A stretch of DNA of 42,613 nt from JBBQTQ01 sp038213135 (GTDB taxonomy: Bacteria > Actinomycetota > Thermoleophilia > Gaiellales > Gaiellaceae). A model generated the notes under the pieces. The model had not been told where the DNA came from. It worked only from the letters and a program-made list of their open reading frames with translations, and did no database searches. The position numbers were made by a program, and so were the translations under genes. The stretch lies in contig JBBQTQ010000012.1 of the NCBI GenBank assembly GCA_038213135.1, forward strand, positions 1 through 42,613, in the 5' to 3' direction. Positions 22,444 through 30,670 of the stretch are shown here, piece after piece. The first letter of the stretch is position 1; each line of letters opens with the position of its first letter.

Positions 22444-23154
22444 CTAGTAGCCCAGGTAGGACGCCCTCACGCCCTCGTGTTCGCGAAGCTCCTCGCTCGG
22501 CCCGTGGAGGGCGACCCTACCGACCTCGAGCACGTAGGTGAAGTGCGTCGAGGCGAGCGCGATCTTCGCGTTCTGCTCGACCACGAGCACGGTCATTCCC
22601 TCCTCCTGGTTGAGCGTCCGCACGACCCGAAAGAACTCCGTGACCGCGGTCGGCGCGAGCCCGAGCGAAGGCTCGTCGAGGAGCAGGAGCCGGGGCCCGG
22701 AGACGAGCGCGCGGGCGAGGGCGAGCATCTGCTGCTCGCCGCCGCTGAGCGTGCCCGCCTGCTGCTTCAGCCGCTCGCGGATCCTCGGGAAGTAGTCGAG
22801 GGCTCGCTCGATGTCGCGCTTGACGGCCTTCCGGTCGCGCCGCACGACGCCGCCGAGCAGCACGTTCTCCTGCACCGAGAGTTCGGCGTAGATGCCACGT
22901 CCCTCGGGGACGTGCGCGATCCCGAGCCGCGCGATCGACTCCGGCGAGCTGTGGTCGATCCGCTTCCCGTCGAAGAGGATCTCGCCGCCGCGCCGGACCG
23001 TTCCCGAGACCGCGCGCAGCGCCGTTGTCTTGCCGGCGCCGTTCGCGCCGAGGATCGAGACGGCCTGGCCCTCCTCGACGGCGAGCGAGACGCCGTGCAG
23101 CGCGGTCAGCGGGCCGTACGAGGCCTCGACGCCGTTCAGCTCAAGCAGCGGCAT
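22444..23154 (-). CDS. livF: ABC transporter ATP-binding protein, LivF type
   Basis: A 236-residue ATPase with Walker A GANGAGKTT near residue 36, a GIAHVPEGRGIYAELSV Q-loop region typical of LivF, the signature LSGGEQQMLALARAL and Walker B LLLLDEPSLGLAP. It powers the LivH/LivM permease together with LivG. The gene overlaps the livG 3' end by 14 nt. It has the full normal signature, unlike its partner. Confidence 0.94.
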   Translation of the reverse strand: MPLLELNGVEASYGPLTALHGVSLAVEEGQAVSILGANGAGKTTALRAVSGTVRRGGEILFDGKRIDHSSPESIARLGIAHVPEGRGIYAELSVQENVLLGGVVRRDRKAVKRDIERALDYFPRIRERLKQQAGTLSGGEQQMLALARALVSGPRLLLLDEPSLGLAPTAVTEFFRVVRTLNQEEGMTVLVVEQNAKIALASTHFTYVLEVGRVALHGPSEELREHEGVRASYLGY

Positions 23155-23872
23155 CGTCGTCGTCCGCTCCGAGGTAGGCCTCGACCACCGCCGGATTCTT
23201 CTGCACTTGGGCTGGGGTGCCGCTGGCGATCAGCTTGCCGAAGTCGAGGACGTGGACGGTGTCGGAGATCCGCATCACGAGGTTCATGTGATGCTCCACG
23301 AGCAGCAGCGTCAGGTCGTGATCCGTCGGCAGGGCCTTCAGCAGCGTCGCGAGCCGCTCGACCTCCTCGTGGTTGAGGCCGCTGGCCGGCTCGTCGAGCA
23401 GCAGGAGCTTCGGCCGGGCGGCGAGAGCGCGCGCCAGCTCGATCCGCTTCTGCGTCGGGAAGGGCAGCGTCGCCGGGCGGCGCTCGGGGAACTCGGCGAG
23501 CCCCACGTAGTCGAGCAGCTCATGGGCCTCCTGCTCGTCCACGTGGCCGCGGGCCTGGAGCCCGACGACGACGTTCTCGAGCACGGTCATCGTCGGGAAG
23601 AGCGCGACGTTCTGGAACGTGCGGGCGATCCCGAGCCCGACGATCCGGTACGCAGGCACGCGGAGCAGGCTCTGGCCGGCGAAGACGATGTCGCCGCTGT
23701 CCGGCCGGTAGAGCCGGGTGATCAGGTTGAACGCCGTCGTCTTACCGGCGCCGTTCGGCCCGATCAGGCCGACGATCTCCCCCTCGGTGACGTCGAAGGA
23801 GACCTCGTTGACGGCGAGGATGCCGCCGAACCGGCGGCTGACGTTCTGGAGGGAGAGGAGGGTGCCGGCCAT
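23141..23872 (-). CDS. livG: ABC transporter ATP-binding protein, LivG type, atypical signature
   Basis: A 243-residue ATPase with Walker A GPNGAGKTT near residue 38, the LivG-specific GIARTFQNVALFPTMTV segment and Walker B LLLLDEPASGL. The position of the ABC signature reads LPFPTQKRIELARAL. LivG proteins often have a relaxed LAYGDQ version, but here the glycine is also missing. The C-terminal aspartate/alanine tail DDDDAAA overlaps livF. ATG 23872 overlaps the thioesterase stop (TGATG). With one normal (LivF) and one degenerate signature, ATP hydrolysis may be asymmetric, which is inference. Confidence 0.92.
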   Translation of the reverse strand: MAGTLLSLQNVSRRFGGILAVNEVSFDVTEGEIVGLIGPNGAGKTTAFNLITRLYRPDSGDIVFAGQSLLRVPAYRIVGLGIARTFQNVALFPTMTVLENVVVGLQARGHVDEQEAHELLDYVGLAEFPERRPATLPFPTQKRIELARALAARPKLLLLDEPASGLNHEEVERLATLLKALPTDHDLTLLLVEHHMNLVMRISDTVHVLDFGKLIASGTPAQVQKNPAVVEAYLGADDDDAAA

Positions 23873-24285
23873 CAGGAGATGATGATCTGGGTGCAGCGTG
23901 CGCTGGCGAGCGCCTTGCCCTCCGAGTCGGTCAGCTCGGCTGAGCAGAAGATAGCGCGGCGGCTGCGGTGGACGACTCGTCCCTCGGCACGGAGCGTCCC
24001 GGGCCGGGCGGAGCGGAAGAACTCGACCCGGAGGTCGCCCGTCAGGAAGCGCTCGCCCTCTTCGAGCAATGTCCACGTCGCGCCGCCCATCGCCGTGTCG
24101 AGGAGCGTGGTGACCATCCCGCCGTGGACGACGTAGCCGTCGCCGAAGCGGAACGCGTACTCGGGGGTCGCCTCCCACTCGACCACGTTCCGCCCGGGCT
24201 CCCAGTCGCCGCGGCGATAGCCCAGCGTGCGCCAGATATGAGGGTGATCGGGGAGCTCGTCGCCCCAGGGATGCTTCGTCGTCAT
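23872..24285 (-). CDS. PaaI-family acyl-CoA thioesterase (hotdog fold)
   Basis: A 137-residue hotdog-fold thioesterase. The central motif GDGYVVHGGMVTTLLDTAMG, around residues 48-67, matches PaaI-type enzymes: an HGG loop and the acidic residue in LLDTAMG. The strand FLTGDLRVEFFRSARPG follows. It hydrolyses acyl-CoA thioesters and may relieve CoA trapping in the pathway. ATG 24285 overlaps the AidB-like stop; its own stop overlaps the livG start. Placing a thioesterase between an acyl-CoA dehydrogenase and an importer suggests that the imported compound is handled as a CoA ester. Confidence 0.9.
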   Translation of the reverse strand: MTTKHPWGDELPDHPHIWRTLGYRRGDWEPGRNVVEWEATPEYAFRFGDGYVVHGGMVTTLLDTAMGGATWTLLEEGERFLTGDLRVEFFRSARPGTLRAEGRVVHRSRRAIFCSAELTDSEGKALASARCTQIIIS

Positions 24286-25877
24286 GCGGGCAGTCGGGGA
24301 CGATGGCGTTCGACGATCGCGGCCGCGTCGATGCCGGCAGGCAGTGTCCCGTAGGCGCGGCCGCCCTCGCCGCGGAGGCGTGTCGCCAGGAAGGCATCGG
24401 CGATCGCAGGCTCGGAGTGACGCGCCAGCAGCGAGGCCTGGAGCGCGAGCGCGAGTTGCTCCACGAGCCGGCGCGCCTCGCTCTCGTTCGCCTTGGCCAG
24501 CTCTCGCCGGAGACCGGCGGTGTCGATCTCGCCGAGTTCGACCTCGGCCAGGAACGCCTCGACCGACTCGGGGGTCTTCTCCATCGCGCGCAGGACGTCG
24601 AGGCAGTTCACGTTGCCTGCACCCTCCCACAGCGAGTTGAGCGGGCTCTCCCGGTACAGCCGCGGCAACACCGACTCCTCGACGAACCCGTTGCCGCCGA
24701 GGCACTCGAGCGCCTCGGCGACGAGCGGCGGCGTCGCCTTGCAGACCCAGTACTTGGAGACCGCGGTCGCCAGGCGGCGGAACGGCAGATCGCCCTCGTC
24801 GTACGCCCGCGCCAAGCGCATCGCCGTCACCGTCGCGGCCTCGGAGTCGAGGCAAAGGTCGGCGAGCACGTTCAGCATCAGCGGCTGCTCGTTCAGCAGG
24901 CGGCCGAAGGCAGCCCGGTGCGCCGCGTGGTGGGTCGCCTCGGCGACCGCCCGCCGCATCAGCGCGGCGGCGCCGAGCACGCAGTCGAGCCGCGTGTGGT
25001 TGACCATTTCGATGATCGTCTGGACGCCGCGACCCTCCTCGCCGACGAGTTGCGCCCAGGCTCCGTCGAGGGCGATCTCCGAGGAGGCGTTGGAGCGGTT
25101 GCCGAGCTTGTCCTTCAGGCGCTCGATGTGGAAGCGGTTGCGCTCGCCGTCCGGAAGGACGCGGGGCAGGAAGTAGCAAGAGAGGCCGCCGGGCGCCTGC
25201 GCGAGGACGAGAAACGCATCGCACATCGGTGCCGAGCAGAACCACTTGTGGCCGTGCAGGACGGCCTCGCCGCCGGCAATCGGCTGCGCGGTCGTCTCGT
25301 TGGCGCGGACGTCGGAGCCGCCCTGGCGCTCGGTCATCGCCATCCCGCAGAGCGCGCCCGCCTTCTCCGCAGCGGGTCGCAGCCCGGGGTCGTATTCGAG
25401 CGAGGTCAGCCGCGGCTCCCACTCGGCGGCGAGCTCGGGCTGGCGGCGCAGGGCGGGCACTGCCGCGTACGTCATCGAGAGCGGACAGCCGACTCCGGCC
25501 TCGACCTGCGAGAGCGTCAAGAAGAGCGCCGCCCGCCCGGCGTGCGCGCCCGGGACGGGCTCGCGCCAGGGCAGCGCGTGCAGGCCGTGCTCGACCCCGA
25601 GGCCGAGCAGCCAGTGCCAGGAGGGGTGGAACTCGACCTCGTCGATGCGCTCACCGAAGCGGTCGTGGGTGTGGAGGCGGGGTGGGTACTCGTTCGCGAG
25701 GGTGCCCCAGGTGAGCGGCTCGGCGCCGAGCAGCTCGCCGAGTCCGGTCGCGCGCTCCTCGAGCCAACCGCCGCCCTCTCGCCGCAGCGCCTCGACGAGG
25801 GGGCGGTTCTCGGTGAAGAGGTTGTAGCCCTCGAGCGGAGGCGGCTGGTTCGTCAGCGGCGGCGCGGCGAGCGACAT
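24282..25877 (-). CDS. AidB-like acyl-CoA dehydrogenase family protein
   Basis: A 531-residue member of the AidB branch, close to the 541 residues of E. coli AidB. Segments include NQPPPLEGYNLFTENRP at the N terminus, SMTYAAVPALR, AMTERQGGSDVRANET (flavin site), HKWFCSAPMCDAFLVLAQ, KDKLGNRSNASSEI, MVNHTRLDCVLGAAALMR and SLWEGAGNV at the base position. AidB proteins are linked to alkylation resistance in E. coli, but many actinobacterial relatives sit in catabolic operons with an uncertain reaction. I chose ATG 25877 because the family homology begins directly after it; the longer frame to 25913 adds 12 unsupported residues. It is the first gene of a minus-strand operon. Confidence 0.88.
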   Translation of the reverse strand: MSLAAPPLTNQPPPLEGYNLFTENRPLVEALRREGGGWLEERATGLGELLGAEPLTWGTLANEYPPRLHTHDRFGERIDEVEFHPSWHWLLGLGVEHGLHALPWREPVPGAHAGRAALFLTLSQVEAGVGCPLSMTYAAVPALRRQPELAAEWEPRLTSLEYDPGLRPAAEKAGALCGMAMTERQGGSDVRANETTAQPIAGGEAVLHGHKWFCSAPMCDAFLVLAQAPGGLSCYFLPRVLPDGERNRFHIERLKDKLGNRSNASSEIALDGAWAQLVGEEGRGVQTIIEMVNHTRLDCVLGAAALMRRAVAEATHHAAHRAAFGRLLNEQPLMLNVLADLCLDSEAATVTAMRLARAYDEGDLPFRRLATAVSKYWVCKATPPLVAEALECLGGNGFVEESVLPRLYRESPLNSLWEGAGNVNCLDVLRAMEKTPESVEAFLAEVELGEIDTAGLRRELAKANESEARRLVEQLALALQASLLARHSEPAIADAFLATRLRGEGGRAYGTLPAGIDAAAIVERHRPRLPA

Positions 25878-25917
25878 TCGCGGGATTCTGGCGGCTTCAC
25901 GGCGGGAAGCCAAGCGT

Positions 25918-25923
25918 TAGGGT
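25918..25923 (+). promoter_or_regulatory. -10 box of a leaderless promoter for the SDR operon
   Basis: TAGGGT (TANNNT) ends 6 nt before ATG 25930, the spacing expected if transcription starts at or near the A of the ATG. No Shine-Dalgarno sequence is present. The 52-bp gap to the divergent AidB-like gene also holds a small GGCTT/AAGCC hairpin. Confidence 0.6.
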
Positions 25924-25929
25924 TGCGCG

Positions 25930-26856
25930 ATGCTCGAGGGGAAGGTCGCAATCGTCACAGGCGCCGGGCGCGGCATCGGCCGCGAGCACTCGCTCGCGCT
26001 GGCCCGCGCAGGCGCGAAGATCGTCGTCAACGACCTCGGCGGCTCACTGAGCGGCGAGGGCCAGGACGCGACGCCGGCCCAGTCGGTCGTCGACGAGGTG
26101 AAGGCTCTTGGCAGCGACGCGGTCGCCGACTCCGAGAACGTCGCCGACTTCGCCGGAGCCCAGCGGCTGGTCGAGCATGCGATCGAGCACTTCGGTCGGC
26201 TCGACATCCTCGTCAACAACGCGGGCATCCTCCGCGACCGGATGGTCGTGAACATGGAGGAGGCGGAGTGGGACGCGGTGATCGAGGTGCATCTGAAGGG
26301 TCATTTCGCGCCCACGCACCACGCGGCCGCGCACTGGCGCGAGCGCTCGAAGGCAGGCGAGGACGTTCGCGCGCGCGTGATCTGCACGTCGAGCCCCTCG
26401 GGCGTCTTCGGCAACGTCGGCCAGGTGAACTACGGGGCGGCGAAGGCCGGGATCGCCGCGTTCACGGTGATCGCCGCCCAGGAGCTGCAGCGCTATGGCG
26501 TCACGGTCAACTGCATCGCGCCGAACGCACGCACGCGGATGACCGAGTCGGCGTTCGGCGACATGCCGGTCGGTGACGGCTTCGACGCGCTCGACCCAGG
26601 CAACAACTCGCCGATCGTCGTCGCGCTCTGCGCGGACGAGGCGCAGGACATCACCGGCCAGGTCTTCCACGTCTGGGGCGGCGCCGTCAACTGCCTGCAG
26701 GGCTGGCACAGCGGCGAGCTGTTCGCGAGCGACGAGCGCTGGGATCCGGCCGCCCTGCTTGCCGAGCTGCGCGAGCGGTTCCCGGACGGTGTCGCGCCCG
26801 CGGGAATGGCGGCCGGGATGAAGGACGCCGGCGGCCGCTCGCTCTCGGTTGAGTAG
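25930..26856 (+). CDS. SDR family 3-hydroxyacyl-CoA dehydrogenase-like protein
   Basis: A 308-residue SDR of the peroxisomal multifunctional enzyme (HSD17B4) type. It has the coenzyme motif TGAGRGIGREHSLALA, an acidic NDLGGSLSGEG after strand 2, NNAGILRDR, the catalytic serine in TSSPSG and NYGAAKAGI with the Tyr-Lys pair. The C-terminal extension WGGAVNCLQGW is typical of this group. It probably oxidises a 3-hydroxyacyl-CoA with NAD. It is followed by an acyl-CoA ligase (8-nt overlap) and a MaoC-like protein, so the three could activate and degrade an acid. Substrate unknown. Confidence 0.9.
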   Translation: MLEGKVAIVTGAGRGIGREHSLALARAGAKIVVNDLGGSLSGEGQDATPAQSVVDEVKALGSDAVADSENVADFAGAQRLVEHAIEHFGRLDILVNNAGILRDRMVVNMEEAEWDAVIEVHLKGHFAPTHHAAAHWRERSKAGEDVRARVICTSSPSGVFGNVGQVNYGAAKAGIAAFTVIAAQELQRYGVTVNCIAPNARTRMTESAFGDMPVGDGFDALDPGNNSPIVVALCADEAQDITGQVFHVWGGAVNCLQGWHSGELFASDERWDPAALLAELRERFPDGVAPAGMAAGMKDAGGRSLSVE

Positions 26857-28267
26857 CGAGCGCAACCTCGGCCGGCTCGCCGAGAAGTCGTTCGAGCGGC
26901 GCGGCGACTATCCGGCGGTCTTCTTCGAAGGGGCGTGGCATTCCTCGGCGGAGCTGCACGAGCGGTCGCACCGGTTGGCTGCCGGGCTTGCGGAACGGGG
27001 CGTCGGGGAGGGCGATCGCGTGGTCGTCTCCGTGCCGAACCATCCCGACGTCGGGCCGCTCTACAACGCGATCTGGCGGCTCGGCGCGGTCGTGACGCCG
27101 GCCGTCTTCATCCTCTCTGAGGACGAGTTGAATCACATCGTGACCGACATCGAGGCTGCCGCCGTGATCAGGGAGGACGATCTCGAGAGCCTCGGGGCAG
27201 ACGGCGACGCGCCGTTCGTCGAGCGGGATTCGTCGGATCTGGCAGCCGTTCTCTACACGGGCGGGACGACCGGTCGCTCCAAGGGTGTGATGCTCACGCA
27301 CGAGAACCTCTGGCTCGCGGGCAAGCACGGGCACGACTCGGGCTACGTGCCGGGGATCGTGAGGACACTGACGGCGCTGCCGCTCTCGCATGCCTTTGGG
27401 CTGCTGGTAACGGTCGTCGGCCTCCAGGCGAAGGAGCCGCCGGTGAGCGTGCTCATGCGCTGGTTCCATGGCGAGACCTGGCTCGAGCTGGCGCAGGAGC
27501 ACCGCATCCAGCTGGCCGCAGTCGTCCCGTCGATGCTCTACCTGCTGCTGTCCCTGCCGCTCGAGGACTACGACCTTCCGGAGCTGTGCTACCTGGCGTC
27601 CGGCGCCGCGCCGCTCGCGCTCGACTCGATGCGCGAGGTGCGCCGGCGGATCCCGAGCGTCGAGGTTCGCGAGGGCTACGGGCTGACCGAGACCTCGGCC
27701 CTCGTCTCCACGAACCCGCCGGGGCGGATCCGCGAGGGCTCCGTGGGGCTGCCGATCCCAGGAACGGAGGTGCGGATTCACGACGATCAGGATCAGGAGC
27801 TGCCCGTGGGCGAGGTCGGCGAGATCTGCGTGCGCTCGGAGCTCGTGATGCAGGGCTACTGGCGCGACGCGGAGCAGACCGCGGACGCAATGCGGGGTGG
27901 CTGGTTGCACACCGGCGACCTCGGGCGGCTCGACGAGGACGGATACCTCTACGTCGTCGACCGCAAGAAGGACCTGATCATCCGCGGCGGCTTCAACGTC
28001 TTCCCGCGCGACGTCGAGGAGGCGCTGCTCGAGCATCCGGCGATCGCGGAGGCGTGCGTCGTCGGGCGCCCTGATCCCCGGCACGGCGAGGAGGTGGTCG
28101 CGTTCGTCGCCCTCAGCGGCGAGGCCACCCCGGACGAACTCGTCGCCTTCGGGAAGGAGCGGCTTGGCGGCTACAAGTACCCGCGTGAGGTGCACGTGGT
28201 CTCCTCGCTGCCGCTGACTCCGATCGGGAAGGTCGACCGCAAGGCCGTGCGGGCGCTGCTCTCGTGA
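26849..28267 (+). CDS. AMP-forming acyl-CoA ligase (synthetase)
   Basis: A 472-residue ANL-superfamily ligase, shorter than the usual 500-550. The P-loop-like motif is LYTGGTTGRSKGVML near residue 133. GYGLTETS, GWLHTGDLGRLDEDGYLYVVDR, and the hinge/A8 region RKKDLIIRGGFNVFPRDVEE follow. The catalytic lysine is in TPIGKVDRKAV at the C terminus. It activates a carboxylic acid to its CoA ester through an acyl-adenylate. The TTG start overlaps the SDR stop; the stop overlaps the MaoC-like start. All catalytic motifs are intact, so the shortness reflects loops in the N-terminal domain. Confidence 0.92.
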   Translation: MSSERNLGRLAEKSFERRGDYPAVFFEGAWHSSAELHERSHRLAAGLAERGVGEGDRVVVSVPNHPDVGPLYNAIWRLGAVVTPAVFILSEDELNHIVTDIEAAAVIREDDLESLGADGDAPFVERDSSDLAAVLYTGGTTGRSKGVMLTHENLWLAGKHGHDSGYVPGIVRTLTALPLSHAFGLLVTVVGLQAKEPPVSVLMRWFHGETWLELAQEHRIQLAAVVPSMLYLLLSLPLEDYDLPELCYLASGAAPLALDSMREVRRRIPSVEVREGYGLTETSALVSTNPPGRIREGSVGLPIPGTEVRIHDDQDQELPVGEVGEICVRSELVMQGYWRDAEQTADAMRGGWLHTGDLGRLDEDGYLYVVDRKKDLIIRGGFNVFPRDVEEALLEHPAIAEACVVGRPDPRHGEEVVAFVALSGEATPDELVAFGKERLGGYKYPREVHVVSSLPLTPIGKVDRKAVRALLS

Positions 28268-28635
28268 GGGAGCTGACACGTGCAGAGCTCGCGGAGGCGC
28301 GAGACCTCGACCTTGGGGCGGGCTCGTGGGTGCGGATCGAGGAGTCGATGCTGGAGCCGTTCGCGGAGTCGAGCTATCTCGTCCTGGCGATGCTGCCGAT
28401 GTTGCTGCACGAGCTGCTCTCGGTGACGGATGCCCGTATGGGCGTCAACTACGGCATCGAGGAGGTCCACTTCCCGGCGCCGCTGCCCGCTGGCGCGGAG
28501 GTGCGTGCGGTGGCCCGCATCCTCGGCAGCGAGCCGCGAGGCGAGGGGCTGCTCTACCGCGTCGGCGTCGAGGTCGAGCTCCGCGGCGAGCCCGACCCCG
28601 CCCTCGCGGGCGAAGTGCTCTACCTCGTCTACTAG
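28264..28635 (+). CDS. MaoC-like hotdog protein with apparent internal deletion
   Basis: A 123-residue protein of the MaoC dehydratase family. The N-terminal strand (GSWVRIEESMLEPFAE) and the C-terminal half (LSVTDARMGVNYGIEEVHFPAPLPAG) match well. Between FAE and SSYLVLAMLP the usual ~25-30 residues with the catalytic Asp and His (the TGDHQWIH..DP region and the IAHG turn) are missing, although the frame is intact. The protein therefore probably lacks hydratase activity. It could be a recent in-frame deletion or a repurposed partner. It ends the SDR-ligase operon, with dispersed GGGGCCTGTCCCC repeats downstream. Confidence 0.78.
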   Translation: MRELTRAELAEARDLDLGAGSWVRIEESMLEPFAESSYLVLAMLPMLLHELLSVTDARMGVNYGIEEVHFPAPLPAGAEVRAVARILGSEPRGEGLLYRVGVEVELRGEPDPALAGEVLYLVY

Positions 28636-28645
28636 GGCCGTGTCC

Positions 28646-28724
28646 GGGGCCTGTCCCCCCGGGCTGGCCTTCCGGGCAGCGCCGCCGACGAAGTCCCTGC
28701 TCCGCGCGTTTGGGGCCTGTCCCC
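28646..28724. repeat. Two GGGGCCTGTCCCC units in a convergent gap
   Basis: GGGGCCTGTCCCC occurs at 28646-28658 and 28712-28724 in the 94-bp gap between the convergent MaoC-like and propeller genes. Each unit is itself nearly palindromic (GGGG...CCCC), and the core is shared with the hairpins at 13816 and 16779. A bidirectional terminator or a palindromic repeat insertion are both possible. Confidence 0.65.
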
Positions 28725-28729
28725 GGTAC

Positions 28730-30598
28730 CTAGCGCTTTGGGACAACGGCGATGCCGAGCGGGCTCGATGTGCGCGGCACGTGCAGCGTCGCCCGCGAGT
28801 CGAGCACCTCGCTGAGTGTGCCGTCGCCCTGGACGACGAGCACGTGGAGCAGATTCCCGAGGATCCCCGGGACGCCGTCGACCGCGCGCGGGTCGACGAC
28901 GAACAGCGTCCGCCCGGTCGGGTCGAGCGCGAGCCCCCACGGGTTCGCGCCGTGCGCCAGGCCGAGGGTCTGCAGGTGTCGCGGCCGTTCTGGGTTCTTG
29001 ATGCTGAAGGCCGAGACCGTCCCGTTGCCCGCGTTCGCCGTGTAGAGGTACTTCGTGTTCGGGCTGACGGCCGTCCAGCAGGGCAGGACGGCGCCCGAGT
29101 TGTGCGTCGCGTGGATGAAGTGCAGCTGCCCGTCGAGGCCATACGAGTAGACGAGGAGCTGCGCAGTCGCGGCCTGGTCGGCGTAGAGCAGCCGCCGAGT
29201 CGGGTGCGCGACGATCCCGATCGCCCAGCGGGCGCCGATGTAGTCCGAGCGGAAGGTCGAGGCCTCCGGCTGCAGCGGCGAGTTCGCGGCCTCCTTCAGC
29301 GCTCCGTCCGGCTGGAGCGTGAACGACCGGAACGGCCCGGTCTCCTCCGTGCCGACCACGATCTTCCCCGCCACGATCAGCCCCTGGGTCGGTGAGGAGT
29401 TGAGCGGGCCGGGGAACGACTTGCCGGTCGGCGTCAGCGAGCCGTCGGCCGCGATGTGAAAGGTCGTGTAGCTCGGGCGGACAGAGGAGAGCTCGCGCTT
29501 CGGGTCGTGCGCCTTGTTGACGACTACGAGCAGCTCGCCCGAGACGCCGAGCCCGGCCGGCGCCTTGCCGCCGGATGGAAAGGGCGAGCCGGGCACGGCC
29601 TGGAGCCGGCCGTCCGGCTGGATCTGGAAGCCGGCGATCGTGTCCGAGCCCTGGTTGACCGCGTACAGGATGCGGCGTTTCTTGTCGACCGCGAGCTGCC
29701 CCTCGGCGTCGAGCGAGCCCGTCACGCCCGGATCCGTGACGCCACTGCCACCGGTCTCGAAGGAGCCGATCAGAGCCAGGTGGTTGTTCCTGAAGTGGTA
29801 CGCGACGATCGTGTTGGCGTTGCGGAGCGCGGTGTTGCTCTCGACGTAGACGAAGCCGTCGAAGCGGCTCGTCGGATCGCCCTTGAGGGAGATCGTGGCG
29901 CCGATCGAGGCGAGGCCGGCGAGCGCGAGGAAGAAGAGCGCCACCATCTGCCCGGAGGGTCGCCGGCGCCCGGACCCGACGTACCGCACCCCCATCGGAA
30001 CTGCCGCGGGGGGCGGTGCCGTGCCCGCCGGGAGTCCGGGCGCCGCCTTCTTCACGAGCGGCTCGGGGTTCGGGAACGCAGTCGCGAACTCGCGCGCGAC
30101 CGGCGTCGCGTGCGGGTCCGGCGTCGGCGCCGCCACCACCGGCACGTGCTCGCGCTGTGGCTGGATCGTCCACTCGGTGTGCCGGAGCTCGCCGCCATCC
30201 TCGATCCAGGAGAGCGAGACGAACGGCAGCACCACGATCTTCGTCCAGACCGCGAGCACCCAGCTGACCCAGAAGAGCATCACTGGGTGCCAGTCGGCCA
30301 CGCCCGGCAGCGCGTCCGGCTCGCCGAAGCCCGGCCGCCCCGGTTGCAGGACCTTCACGAGGAGGAAGAGCAGGATGAACTCGCCGACCGCGAGCGCACC
30401 CGTCAGCCAGGGAGGCTGCCAGCGGATTACGCGCTCGTAGACGATCACGTCGAGCGCGACGCCCATCAGCAGGTAGATCCCGATCGTGACGATCCAGCCC
30501 TCGTCCCGGAACGCGATCGAGAGCGCCGTGGCGAGCAGCGCGGGCAGCACGAGCGTCATCACCCGCGTCTGGACGCGCCCAAAAGCGGTCGGGCACAT
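28730..30598 (-). CDS. Membrane-anchored beta-propeller protein (lactonase/YVTN-like)
   Basis: A 622-residue protein with two parts. Residues ~10-145 contain four hydrophobic helices (LVLPALLATALSIAF, IYLLMGVALDVIVY, and two more). A proline-rich linker follows, then a fifth helix near 217-238 (MVALFFLALAGLASIGATI). Residues ~245-622 form an extracytoplasmic seven-bladed-type propeller with repeats such as ILYAVNQGSDTIAGFQIQPDG, YLYTANAGNGTVSAFSI and TLFVVDPRAVDG, as in the 6-phosphogluconolactonase-like/YVTN family. I do not know a named protein with this architecture. ATG 30598 has an AGGAGGAG ribosome site. It follows the FAD protein by 72 nt on the same strand. Confidence 0.82.
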   Translation of the reverse strand: MCPTAFGRVQTRVMTLVLPALLATALSIAFRDEGWIVTIGIYLLMGVALDVIVYERVIRWQPPWLTGALAVGEFILLFLLVKVLQPGRPGFGEPDALPGVADWHPVMLFWVSWVLAVWTKIVVLPFVSLSWIEDGGELRHTEWTIQPQREHVPVVAAPTPDPHATPVAREFATAFPNPEPLVKKAAPGLPAGTAPPPAAVPMGVRYVGSGRRRPSGQMVALFFLALAGLASIGATISLKGDPTSRFDGFVYVESNTALRNANTIVAYHFRNNHLALIGSFETGGSGVTDPGVTGSLDAEGQLAVDKKRRILYAVNQGSDTIAGFQIQPDGRLQAVPGSPFPSGGKAPAGLGVSGELLVVVNKAHDPKRELSSVRPSYTTFHIAADGSLTPTGKSFPGPLNSSPTQGLIVAGKIVVGTEETGPFRSFTLQPDGALKEAANSPLQPEASTFRSDYIGARWAIGIVAHPTRRLLYADQAATAQLLVYSYGLDGQLHFIHATHNSGAVLPCWTAVSPNTKYLYTANAGNGTVSAFSIKNPERPRHLQTLGLAHGANPWGLALDPTGRTLFVVDPRAVDGVPGILGNLLHVLVVQGDGTLSEVLDSRATLHVPRTSSPLGIAVVPKR

Positions 30599-30670
30599 TT
30601 AGATGGCTCCTCCTGCGACCCAGAGCGGCCAGCTCGCGCACCGAGCGAGCGATCTCGCAGCAGCATCCAT

